From an uncultured Eubacteriales bacterium (lineage in GTDB: Bacteria; Bacillota; Clostridia; Oscillospirales; Oscillospiraceae): a stretch of DNA of 20,146 nt. Made by a program: the position numbers and the translations under genes. The notes under the pieces are model-generated. The model was not told the origin of the DNA, did no database searches, and was given only the letters and a program-made list of their open reading frames with translations. The DNA is taken from NCBI GenBank assembly GCA_900551495.1, contig URWG01000015.1, positions 1 through 20,146 on the forward strand, written 5' to 3'. Numbering within the stretch: the stretch's first letter is position 1; every line of letters starts with the position of its first letter. Positions 8,136-14,848 of this stretch are shown here, piece by piece.

Positions 8136-9453
8136 GACGGCGTAGCCCCTTCGGGTAGTGATTTTTCAGGACGCCCCCGCTGCCCTTAGCCCAGCCGAGC
8201 GGATAGCCGTCAACGCAAACCAATGTCCAGTCGGTATGTGGGTCCGCGAGCGTTTCACCGCGCAGATAGGCGGCGATTTCGCGGCTGTTTGGGGGATAGG
8301 AGACGGAGTTGGCACATCCAGACAGCGCCAATGCCAGTGCATGTGCGGGGAGAAAGCGCCCCTTGCGCACTTCGCCAAGCTCCAGCCCGACGCGCAGGAC
8401 GTGCAGCCCCTTCAGCTCCGGCAGCTCCTTCGGCGCGAGCCGGACCGTATCTCCGAAGGAAACGGTCTCGCCGCTCAGCGGCAATGCAAAACGGTCGAAG
8501 AACTCCGAAATTGCCGCGGGGAAGGGAGAAAGACGCTCATGCACCGTTTCCCGCGTACTGCCGCCGTCCCGCTCCAGCACCGCGGCAAACTGCCCCTCGC
8601 CGTGCAGACGGTGCGGCCAAAGGCGGAAGGTTGCCTCCAGCCCGTCCGCGGGCGTATCGACCCAGTCCGGTCGCCCCGATGAAAACCACGGCGCATCGAC
8701 TTTTACGACGGAAAAATCGGGATGGGTTTTAAGAAAGCGGCTGACGACGCCCTCGTTTTCCTCCGGCGCGAAGGTGCAGGTGGAATAGACCAGCCGCCCG
8801 CCCGAGCGGAGCATCTGCGCTGCGGAGCAGAGAATTTCGAATTGCCGCGCGGCGCACATTTTTACGGCTTCAAGGCTCCAATCGGCGAGCGCGGCTTCCT
8901 CCTTGCGGAACATTCCCTCGCCGGAGCAGGGGGCATCGACCATGATCCTGTCGAAATATGCGGGAAACCTTGCCGCCAGCGCCGCAGGGTGTTCATTGAG
9001 AACGAGCGCGTTCGTAACGCCGAGACGTTCTATGTTGGAGGACAGAATCCGTGCGCGCTTCGGCTGAATCTCGTTGCAGACTAACAGCCCGCGCCCCTGC
9101 ATCGCCGCGGCAAGCTGTGTGCTTTTTCCGCCCGGCGCGGCACAGAGGTCAAGCACCCGTTCGCCCGGCTGCGCCTCGAGCAGTGCGGCTGGCGCCATGG
9201 CGCTCGGCTCCTGTAGATAATATACACCTGCGTCATGATAAGGATGCAGTCCCGGGCGCACGTTCGGGAGGAGATAATAGCCGTTCTGCGCCCACGGGAT
9301 CGGCGCACCGCAGAATTGCGGAAGCGGCTCGGTGCGCTTGCGGGGGTTCAGGCGCAGTCCCGTGCTGCGCGGTCGGTCATAAGCCGACAAAAAATCTTCG
9401 AACTCGTCGCCGAGCAGCCGACGCTGCCGCTCGATAAATTCTTTGGGAAGCAT
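8128..9453 (-). CDS. rsmF: RsmF/NOL1-NOP2-Sun family rRNA (cytosine-5) methyltransferase
   Basis: This is a 441-residue SAM-dependent RNA m5C methyltransferase of the RsmF (YebU) type, which modifies 16S rRNA in E. coli. An N-terminal RNA-binding part (1-75) precedes the Rossmann-fold domain. Motif I is LDLCAAPGGKS (101-111), motif IV DAPCSGEGMFRKE (C176, which releases the product) and motif VI STCTF (C226, the catalytic nucleophile). The remainder (about 290-441) has the PUA-like C-terminal domain seen in longer RsmF proteins. GGAGG sits 6 bases before the ATG. Gram-positive members can modify different 16S cytosines from the E. coli enzyme, so the exact target base is uncertain; the symbol is given at family level. 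Confidence 0.9.
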   Translation of the reverse strand: MLPKEFIERQRRLLGDEFEDFLSAYDRPRSTGLRLNPRKRTEPLPQFCGAPIPWAQNGYYLLPNVRPGLHPYHDAGVYYLQEPSAMAPAALLEAQPGERVLDLCAAPGGKSTQLAAAMQGRGLLVCNEIQPKRARILSSNIERLGVTNALVLNEHPAALAARFPAYFDRIMVDAPCSGEGMFRKEEAALADWSLEAVKMCAARQFEILCSAAQMLRSGGRLVYSTCTFAPEENEGVVSRFLKTHPDFSVVKVDAPWFSSGRPDWVDTPADGLEATFRLWPHRLHGEGQFAAVLERDGGSTRETVHERLSPFPAAISEFFDRFALPLSGETVSFGDTVRLAPKELPELKGLHVLRVGLELGEVRKGRFLPAHALALALSGCANSVSYPPNSREIAAYLRGETLADPHTDWTLVCVDGYPLGWAKGSGGVLKNHYPKGLRRLT

Positions 9454-9474
9454 GGGATTCCTCCGTTTTTGTTC

Positions 9475-9503
9475 TTATTATCAGTTTACACCCTTTTTCG
9501 CAA
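9475..9503 (-). promoter_or_regulatory. candidate SigA promoter of the rRNA methyltransferase gene
   Basis: On the minus strand TTGCGA (9503-9498) and TAATAA (9480-9475) are 17 bases apart, with TG one base before the -10. Transcription would start about 9468, 15 bases before the start codon. It is divergent from, and 45 bases away from, the tRNA promoter. Confidence 0.55.
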
Positions 9504-9547
9504 AAATGGAAGCGGAAATGTTTTTTGGGAAAAAATAAAAAAACTTG

Positions 9548-9576
9548 TTGACAAAACGAGATGGCATCGCTATAAT
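9548..9576 (+). promoter_or_regulatory. consensus SigA promoter of the tRNA operon
   Basis: TTGACA (9548-9553) and TATAAT (9571-9576) are both perfect consensus with exactly 17 bases between them, preceded by an A/T-rich upstream tract (9518-9543) that can act as an UP element. Transcription would begin around 9583, 14 bases before the mature tRNA-Thr. This is the strongest promoter in the window, as expected for stable RNA. Confidence 0.92.
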
Positions 9577-9596
9577 AATCATGCTCTGTTTGAGAT

Positions 9597-9672
9597 GCCG
9601 GTATAGCTCAGCCGGTAGAGCAGCTGATTTGTAATCAGCAGGTCGGGGGTTCGAGTCCGTCTACCGGCTCCA
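9597..9672 (+). tRNA. tRNA-Thr (anticodon UGU)
   Basis: A full 76-base cloverleaf can be folded. The acceptor stem is GCCGGTA/TACCGGC, the D stem GCTC/GAGC, the anticodon stem GCTGA/TCAGC with loop TTTGTAA (anticodon TGT, reading ACA and other Thr codons), and the T loop TTCGAGT. The discriminator is T and CCA is encoded. In the T stem (GGGGG/CCGTC) position 51-63 is a G-G mismatch by my folding, with a G-U at 50-64. All other stems are fully paired. Confidence 0.97.
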
Positions 9673-9700
9673 CAGTGCACTCAGACAGTGAACTGCATAT

Positions 9701-9785
9701 GGGGGAATTCCCGAGTGGCCAAAGGGGGCAGACTGTAAATCTGTTAGCAGTGCTTTCGGTGGTTCGAATCCACCTTCCCCCACCA
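9701..9785 (+). tRNA. tRNA-Tyr (anticodon GUA)
   Basis: This is an 85-base class II tRNA with a long variable arm. The acceptor stem GGGGGAA/TTCCCCC is perfect, the anticodon stem is GCAGA/TCTGT with loop CTGTAAA (anticodon GTA, Tyr), and the T arm is GGTGG TTCGAAT CCACC. The CCA end is encoded. It lies 28 bases behind tRNA-Thr in one transcript. Confidence 0.97.
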
Positions 9786-9786
9786 G

Positions 9787-9819
9787 AAAAACGCACTTGC
9801 TTTAGCAAGTGCGTTTTTT
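9787..9819 (+). terminator. intrinsic terminator of the tRNA operon
   Basis: AAAAACGCACTTGC (9787-9800) pairs perfectly with GCAAGTGCGTTTTT (9805-9818) around the loop TTTA, ending in a run of T. It starts two bases after the tRNA-Tyr CCA. Confidence 0.95.
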
Positions 9820-9820
9820 A

Positions 9821-9979
9821 GTGAAATCCACCTTTGCGGATGGGTGAAATACCGCTTCGCGGTGTGAAATACGCTTACGGCGGTGGGTGGATTTCATTTA
9901 ACTCTCCGCGTGAGCGGAAAATTTCACAAGCGCGACAGCACTTAATTCACATTTTGCGTCAGCAAAATATTTCACAAGA
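9821..9979. repeat. hairpin array with GTGAAAT / ATTTCAC boxes
   Basis: GTGAAAT occurs at 9821, 9844 and 9864. The inverted form ATTTCA(C/T) occurs at 9891, 9921 and 9969, with a degenerate ATTCAC at 9945. Between boxes lie small hairpins: ACCGC-TTC-GCGGT (9851-9863), TCCGC-GTGA-GCGGA (9905-9918) and ATTTTGC-GTCA-GCAAAAT (9951-9968). TGAAATCCACC (9822-9832) is matched inverted by GGTGGATTTCA (9886-9896), so the first part also closes into one long hairpin. It looks like a palindromic intergenic repeat of the REP/MITE type. No protein is supported here. Confidence 0.7.
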
Positions 9980-10032
9980 ATCCTTTTCGAGGGCACGAAT
10001 CCGTCTGTATGGAACGCAAATCCACCTTTCCG

Positions 10033-10056
10033 GCAGCCGAGAGGCTGCTGTTTTTT
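10033..10056 (+). terminator. terminator-like hairpin
   Basis: GCAGCC (10033-10038), loop GAGA, GGCTGC (10043-10048), followed by TGTTTTTT. It has the form of an intrinsic terminator but no gene ends just before it. It may end an unrecognised short transcript, or serve as a back-up for the tRNA operon. It is preceded by a second copy of the 12-mer AAATCCACCTTT (10018-10029), also found at 9824-9835. Confidence 0.6.
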
Positions 10057-10113
10057 GGCTTGACCGGAGAAGAATAGTTGCAATCGACGATAAACGGAAT
10101 ACAGAACAAGGAC

Positions 10114-10147
10114 GGCAGATAGTCATACGCACTATCTGCCGATTTTT
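10114..10147 (+). terminator. second terminator-like hairpin
   Basis: GGCAGATAGT (10114-10123) pairs perfectly with ACTATCTGCC (10131-10140) around a 7-base loop, then GATTTTT. With the hairpins at 9787 and 10033 it makes three terminator-like structures in about 350 bases. Confidence 0.6.
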
Positions 10148-10415
10148 GTTGCCCTCGGAGGCAATCGTTTTGAAAAGAAACGGGGCGACCCGACTCTGCC
10201 GCAAATGTCGAATGGCTTGTTAGCGGAGTTTTTCCGGACAATGCCGAGGTCGAAGGCTTGCGGTGATGTAATTCTGATACATCCCTGCGCCAAACACGAT
10301 ACAATCCGATGCTATGATGTCCCCATTCCAAGGTTGGTTCTTTCAGGTTCAATGCCTGTCTGAAGCCCGGCGCTATGTTCTGTCAGAGTTTTTCCTTGCT
10401 TACCAAAGCGAACAC
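10148..10415. other. gene-free stretch with startless open frames
   Basis: No gene with a ribosome binding site is seen here. One + frame is open from 10094 to a TGA at 10360-10362 and would read, among others, MSNGLLAEFFRTMPRSKACG from 10196. Another + frame is open at 10174-10264, and the minus strand is open across 9972-10352. Being open in several frames argues for chance, a repeat element or a structured RNA rather than a protein. A short TTGCC/GGCAA hairpin lies at 10149-10164. I have a vague impression that peptides like these recur as small hypothetical proteins in clostridial genomes, which would fit a dispersed repeat; this is not checked. Confidence 0.35.
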
Positions 10416-10444
10416 TTGCGAAAATACCACTTTAGTGATAAAAT
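10416..10444 (+). promoter_or_regulatory. candidate promoter of the ECF sigma operon
   Basis: TTGCGA (10416-10421) and TAAAAT (10439-10444) are separated by 17 bases, with TG one base before the -10. Transcription would start near 10451, leaving a leader of about 130 bases before the sigma gene. This is a SigA-type promoter; I found no convincing ECF-type (GAAC / CGTC-like) pair that would show autoregulation. Confidence 0.55.
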
Positions 10445-10457
10445 ATATAATTATACT

Positions 10458-10527
10458 TATCGTGTATGTATGTTGACTGTGCGGACCAAGGAATGGCAAG
10501 CGATTGTGTGGCAGCGTATACACGATA
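10458..10527 (+). promoter_or_regulatory. long-range inverted repeat in the sigma-gene leader
   Basis: TATCGTGTAT (10458-10467) is perfectly complementary to ATACACGATA (10518-10527), 50 bases apart, starting a few bases after the predicted transcription start. It would fold the 5' leader of the ECF sigma mRNA into a closed stem. No known riboswitch class is recognised. It could also be a protein binding site in duplicate. Confidence 0.4.
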
Positions 10528-10581
10528 CGACCCGTGCGCCCACGACAATAATATAGATATTTCTTAGGTGGTAGTTGAAAA

Positions 10582-11091
10582 ATGAACGCAAAAGAGACTG
10601 CATTTTTGAAGCAACTGATGCAGGAAGCTTATTCAGTCCTTTACCGGCAGGTGTCTCTCTCATTCCGCGATCCGCAGATCGTGCAGGAGCTGATACAGGA
10701 TACATTGCATGACGCCATCCCGCAGGTCGGGAAGCTGATGCGGCATGAGAACCCGACCGGTTGGCTGATCGCGGTTTTGAAAAATAAGATAAGCGATTGC
10801 AAAAAGGACCTCAGTCGCCGAACGCAGCGAGAGGCTGCGCTGTCGGAGGAAGAGCTGCAGCGGCTGCCAAACGTATCGGGCATACAGCCGGGCAGTGAAG
10901 CACATTTGCTGCTGCTTTCCCTATCGGAAGTCCTGTCGCCGGAGGATTACCGCTTGTTTCGGGAATTTCTGACCGGCGCTTCGTACATACAAATCGCCGA
11001 GGACAACGGACTCACCGTTTGGAATTGCCGCAAGCGCATCCAGCGGATTCGGGAGCGGCTGCGGGCGGAATTTCGTGATGAGAAAAAATAA
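10582..11091 (+). CDS. ECF-type RNA polymerase sigma factor
   Basis: This is a 169-residue sigma-70-family factor of ECF size with only regions 2 and 4. Region 2 (about residues 8-75) contains IVQELIQDTLHDAI and PTGWLIAVLKNKISD, the usual core-binding and -10 recognition helices. Region 4 (about 112-165) holds the helix-turn-helix YIQIAEDNGLTVWNCRKRIQ for -35 recognition. A Ser/Glu-rich linker joins them. AGGTGG lies 10 bases before the ATG, a rather long spacing. It is followed 63 bases later by a membrane protein with the layout of an anti-sigma factor, and by a secreted protein. The group it belongs to is not recognised. Confidence 0.85.
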   Translation: MNAKETAFLKQLMQEAYSVLYRQVSLSFRDPQIVQELIQDTLHDAIPQVGKLMRHENPTGWLIAVLKNKISDCKKDLSRRTQREAALSEEELQRLPNVSGIQPGSEAHLLLLSLSEVLSPEDYRLFREFLTGASYIQIAEDNGLTVWNCRKRIQRIRERLRAEFRDEKK

Positions 11092-11154
11092 TTTATTTTT
11101 TTGTCATAAATTGCCTGCCAAAACAGATAATAAAAGTGAAAGGGGCATTAGGAA

Positions 11155-12003
11155 ATGAAACGACCCGGCACAGATCATCAGCAAATATCGCTCTCTTTGC
11201 TGTCAAACGAAGAATTAGAGCGGATTCTGCTCTCCGATGAAAAGCTCAGCGAGGAAACAACAGAAGCAATGCTGCGGCTTCTGAACGAACGTGACCCAAT
11301 CGACCTGCCGGATGCGGAACAGGCGTGGGAGGAGTTTCAGACCTACTACAATACGGCGGAGGGCGTAGGTGAACGGCTCTATCCTTCCGAGCTTCCGGAA
11401 ACGATCGACGAACGACCAAGAAAAAATCGCCGCCCGCTGCGGTATGCCGGACTTGTTGCGGCAAGCATTGGCATCCTGTTTGCGCTGTTGACCGTGGCGC
11501 AGGCGGCGGGACTGAAGGTATTCGATGCGTTGGGGCGCTGGACGGATGACTTTTTCAGCTTTGAGGGAACAGCAAAAATGGTTTCAGAATATAACCGTGC
11601 GGACTTCACGCCGCAAAACACCTTGCAGCAGGCGCTCTCCGACTTCGGGATGCCGCCGCAGCTTGCGCCGTCTGAGCTGCCCGAGGGGTATCAGTTGGAC
11701 GAGCTTCAACACGACAAAACTCCGGCTTTCCAGACGGTCGCTACAAGCTATGGAAATGAAGCAGATGAGCGCGTGCTTCTTGATTTCATTGAGTATTATG
11801 ATGCGTCAGCACTTGAGGGCGGCTTCTTCCCGAAAGATGCGGGTGACCCGGAATCCTTCGTACACAACGGCAGGGAGTTCTATGTGTTCGCAAATGCGGG
11901 AAGCTGGTCTGCTGTATGGAGCGATGCTCAGTACTGTATTTTTGTCAGCGCCCCATCAAAGGAAGTTGTAACGTATATTCTTGAATCGATACCGGAGGGA
12001 TAA
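11155..12003 (+). CDS. single-span DUF4367-like protein, probable anti-sigma factor
   Basis: This is a 282-residue protein with an acidic, helical cytoplasmic N-terminus (1-90), one membrane span at about 96-118 after the basic stretch RPRKNRRPLR, and an extracytoplasmic C-terminal domain (about 165-282) resembling DUF4367, a domain common in anti-sigma-like proteins of Firmicutes. The N-terminus contains no obvious zinc-binding HxxxCxxC (ZAS) motif, so it would bind its sigma factor differently. AAAGGGG lies 9 bases upstream of the ATG. Its place after the ECF sigma gene supports an anti-sigma role, with the outer domain as sensor. That role is inferred from position and layout. Confidence 0.72.
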   Translation: MKRPGTDHQQISLSLLSNEELERILLSDEKLSEETTEAMLRLLNERDPIDLPDAEQAWEEFQTYYNTAEGVGERLYPSELPETIDERPRKNRRPLRYAGLVAASIGILFALLTVAQAAGLKVFDALGRWTDDFFSFEGTAKMVSEYNRADFTPQNTLQQALSDFGMPPQLAPSELPEGYQLDELQHDKTPAFQTVATSYGNEADERVLLDFIEYYDASALEGGFFPKDAGDPESFVHNGREFYVFANAGSWSAVWSDAQYCIFVSAPSKEVVTYILESIPEG

Positions 12004-12005
12004 TT

Positions 12006-12434
12006 ATGAAAACACGAGTTCTTGTCAGCATGCTTATTATCGGCGCTCTGATTTTTGGACTATTTACTCCAGCATCAGCAGTTGAAATCCAAAGCAGCGC
12101 TTATATCTCTCACGCGAGTTGTTCATTGACCAAAGGAAGCGGAGCGGGGCAAATTACCGTATCCTATTCTGTTAGGTCCGGAAAAACAAATTTGACGCGA
12201 ATCGGTGTCAGCCAAATTGCCATTTATAAGGCGGATGGTACATATGTCCGTTCGGTCTATGGCACTGCATCCAACGGACTTATCAAAACTTCGGGCAGCG
12301 CGGCTACAGGTACTTATACTTTCGATTGCGCACCCAATACATCATATTACGCTATTGTGTATTTTACGGTCAAAGATGCAAACGGCTTTGACAGCACATC
12401 AAGAACCACCAATACCGTTACTTCTCCGGCATAG
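12006..12434 (+). CDS. small secreted protein, probable beta-sandwich
   Basis: This is a 142-residue protein with a clear Sec signal peptide: Lys/Arg N-terminus, hydrophobic core at residues 5-20, and Ala-Ser-Ala before a predicted cut after residue 25. The mature part is Ser/Thr/Gly-rich and beta-patterned, with motifs such as GQITVSYSV, IGVSQIAIYKADG and GTYTFDCAPNTSYYAIVYF. This resembles small secreted clostridial proteins of the DUF6147-like kind (from memory). GGAGGG is 6 bases before the ATG, and the gap to the preceding gene is 2 bases, so it is co-transcribed with the sigma/anti-sigma pair. It may be the signal sensed by, or an output of, that system; its function is unknown. Confidence 0.78.
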   Translation: MKTRVLVSMLIIGALIFGLFTPASAVEIQSSAYISHASCSLTKGSGAGQITVSYSVRSGKTNLTRIGVSQIAIYKADGTYVRSVYGTASNGLIKTSGSAATGTYTFDCAPNTSYYAIVYFTVKDANGFDSTSRTTNTVTSPA

Positions 12435-12751
12435 TCGAAAACAGCCCCCCTGCGTGTGGAATACATTCTTGATAGCGAACGTCTGATCAGCGTTTGTTAT
12501 ACCGGACGATTGCGTCGGTAACCGGTACCGTACCGCCGCAATACCGCGAAGCGACAGCCGTAAGCCGATCGCGGCTGCGTCCGAACGGAGATCGGCAAAC
12601 ACACTACAAAAAATACAAAGAAAGAATGTATTTGCACCAAAGCGATTGCTCTTGACATCTCCGAAGGGGGATGCCGATGAGCGTAAGATAGCGTACTGCC
12701 GGTGAGAGTGTTTACCATCTGTATCCGTTGCGACAAGAAAAGGAGATCCTT
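12435..12751. other. 317-base gap with alternative hairpins before the transporter operon
   Basis: No gene is seen. CAGCCG (12555-12560) can pair with CGGCTG (12572-12577), and GCCGATC (12564-12570) with GATCGGC (12590-12596); the two stems overlap and cannot form as simple nested hairpins together. CATCTCC (12656-12662) pairs with GGGGATG (12667-12673) around a GAAG loop. A quasi-palindrome AACGtCTGatCAGCGTT is near 12478-12494. No intrinsic terminator with a T-run follows the secreted-protein gene, and no convincing SigA promoter is found, so read-through from the sigma operon or an ECF-type promoter is possible. Confidence 0.4.
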
Positions 12752-14848
12752 ATGAAATTAAAGAACATCGCCATCGCAGCTCTTGTAATGTGCCTGTTAT
12801 TGACAGGCTGCGGTCCCAATGCTCCCACGGAGGCTTCCGCGCCGTCCGAAGCCCTCACGGAGATCGACAACGTTGATTTTGATAGCCTGACGTTTGTGGA
12901 TATTGCGAAAACCGACACGGGGTATACTCTGCTGTGCGACGGCGAACAGGCTGTCTGCATCCGCTTAGACAAAGACCTGCAGGAAACCGCGCGGGAACCC
13001 CTTGCCGTGGACTTCCCGCAAGCGCTTGCCGTAGAGGACGGGCACACTTATGTGCTCGGCATAAACGAGCGCAATGACGAGGACCATTCTTTGGCTGTTT
13101 TTTGCGACGGCACGCTGTATGCGGAAACGCGGATCGCGCCGAGGGCATATCACAACAGCGTAGATTTTGCGGTGTGCAACGGTACGTTTTTCCTCTGCGT
13201 GGATAACCAGCTCTATATTGACGGTCAGTCGGTCAACCTTCCGCTCGACGGCACCGCATGGAGCGCGGCGGGTCTGATTTCTGTGGACGGACAGCTTCAG
13301 GTGCAGCTCGTTTCGCGGGAGGCCTCCGGCACGGACACGGCACAGCGCGTGCAGGTCCGCCTTGTCCCCATATCGCAGGATACCGTCAGCATTTCCGCCA
13401 CCGACGGCACCGAATTCCCCTCATTGATACAAGGAAGCTGCACGACCGAAACGGCAACTTACATTTTGACGGACGGTTACCTTGCCGACCTCGACACCCC
13501 CTCCGACAAGCTGTGTGTCCCCTCGGAGCTTGGGGTAGACCTCTCCGTTCAGATTCGGATGGTCCCGTATGGCGACGGGGGCTTTCTCTCGCTTTCCCAA
13601 TCGGCACTGACGCCGTTTTATCCGACCGTAACACAGGGTCAAGTCCTTACCATCGGCTGCTCGGAGGTCACGGCTGCGATGCTGAGTGCTTCGATCACAA
13701 AGTTTAACCGGAGCCATCCCGCGCTTTCTGTCAGCGTGAAGCAGTACGCGGACCAGAGCGCATTGAATTTAGGTCTGGTCAACGGCGAAATCGACCTGAT
13801 CGCCGTGGAGTCGTACGGCGTGATACGCAATTATGCGGAAAAGGACCTGCTGCTGTCGTTGGAGGAGCTGACACCGGACATTCTTCAGCAGGCGCTTCCG
13901 AACATCGTGGAAATGTCGCGCTGCAACGGCGTATGCAGCTTCCTGCCGCAGTATGTATTTCCGGTCGTTACGTTCTGCCCCGCGTCCGATTTTGCAAATC
14001 AGACCGCGCCGGACGATTTCGCCGCGTTTGCACAGCGTGCAGCGGAAGCAGAGCCGGACATCTTCCTGAAGGAGACCAAGACACAAACCTTAAGCAATAT
14101 TCTTTATGAAAGCGGTGTCTCTTGGGTGGATTATACCACGGGAACGGCTTCCTTTGATTCGGAGGAGTTTCTGTCGGTGCTCACGTTTGCCGATCGGTTT
14201 GTCATGACGCACGAAGAAGCCGCGGCAAATCATCCGGAATCGCAAAATACGAGGATCGGTTACTTCCTTACGAATCCGGCAACGTATCAAGACCTTTGTG
14301 TTGCCAATGAACTCAAGGGACGTTCGGCGCTGACCTGTATCCCGCTTCCGACGCAGCAGAAGCTCGGCTATTGCCTTTCCCCCTCCCGCTTTCTTGCCGC
14401 CGTCCAAACCACCGAAAATGCGGAGGGCTGCGCAGCCTTTTTGAGCTTCATGTTCTCCAAGGACAGTTGGGAATTCGCACCGACCGACGGCAAGACGGGT
14501 GTACCTTCCAATATGGGAATGGGTTATGACACTGTTGATGGCTTCCCGATCCTTCGTGATTGGTTTGACGAGATCATGCAGTACTACATTGCTGCTTCGG
14601 AAAAGAAGCTCAACGAAAACCCTGACAGCTATAGCGCAGCGACGCAGCAGGGCTTCGTTGATGCCTGCAACGCATTTCAAAATATAGTAGAGCAGAGCGA
14701 CCATTTTATGACATCGAATACCACGGACGAGGTCGGCATCATTGTTATGGAGGAGGCATTGGTATTTTTCAACGGTGACTGCACCGCACAGCAGGCGGCG
14801 GAGCGTATCCAAAGCCGAGTAACGATCTATCTCGCAGAGCAGGGATGA
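12752..14848 (+). CDS. lipoprotein ABC solute-binding protein with extra N-terminal domain
   Basis: This is a 698-residue lipoprotein with lipobox LLTGC (Cys20 becomes the lipidated N-terminus). Residues 300-698 resemble family 1 extracellular solute-binding proteins of carbohydrate ABC importers, beginning VLTIGCSEVTAAMLSASITKFN and containing typical ASFDSEEFLSVLTFADRF and PLPTQQKLGYCLSPSRFLA segments. Residues about 40-295 are an added beta-rich domain with short repeated strands (such as FVDIAKTDTGYTLLCDG), possibly a beta-propeller. Usual binding proteins are about 400-450 residues. AAGGAG lies 6 bases before the ATG at 12752; the earlier ATG at 12728 overlaps no such site. Its stop overlaps the next start. 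Confidence 0.82.
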   Translation: MKLKNIAIAALVMCLLLTGCGPNAPTEASAPSEALTEIDNVDFDSLTFVDIAKTDTGYTLLCDGEQAVCIRLDKDLQETAREPLAVDFPQALAVEDGHTYVLGINERNDEDHSLAVFCDGTLYAETRIAPRAYHNSVDFAVCNGTFFLCVDNQLYIDGQSVNLPLDGTAWSAAGLISVDGQLQVQLVSREASGTDTAQRVQVRLVPISQDTVSISATDGTEFPSLIQGSCTTETATYILTDGYLADLDTPSDKLCVPSELGVDLSVQIRMVPYGDGGFLSLSQSALTPFYPTVTQGQVLTIGCSEVTAAMLSASITKFNRSHPALSVSVKQYADQSALNLGLVNGEIDLIAVESYGVIRNYAEKDLLLSLEELTPDILQQALPNIVEMSRCNGVCSFLPQYVFPVVTFCPASDFANQTAPDDFAAFAQRAAEAEPDIFLKETKTQTLSNILYESGVSWVDYTTGTASFDSEEFLSVLTFADRFVMTHEEAAANHPESQNTRIGYFLTNPATYQDLCVANELKGRSALTCIPLPTQQKLGYCLSPSRFLAAVQTTENAEGCAAFLSFMFSKDSWEFAPTDGKTGVPSNMGMGYDTVDGFPILRDWFDEIMQYYIAASEKKLNENPDSYSAATQQGFVDACNAFQNIVEQSDHFMTSNTTDEVGIIVMEEALVFFNGDCTAQQAAERIQSRVTIYLAEQG

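Noticed and set aside
9821..9979. CRISPR array
   Set aside because: The repeated boxes are only 7 bases, appear in both orientations and are separated by hairpins, not by unique spacers of constant length.
9834..10223. 129-codon open frame through the hairpin array
   Set aside because: It has no ribosome binding site, runs through several hairpins and boxes, and has no recognisable domain.
10314..10556. 80-codon open frame before the sigma gene
   Set aside because: It has no ribosome binding site, spans the predicted sigma promoter, and turns A/T-rich at its end; probably chance.
12475..12505. ECF-type promoter (GAAC followed by GTTATACC) in the gap before the transporter operon
   Set aside because: GCGAAC and ATACC also occur before the sigma gene (10408 and following), but the spacing differs (18 versus 10 bases), so no shared promoter can be claimed.
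12626..12655. nine-residue leader peptide (MYLHQSDCS) before the transporter operon
   Set aside because: Only a weak AAAGAAAG precedes it, and it has no run of regulatory codons.
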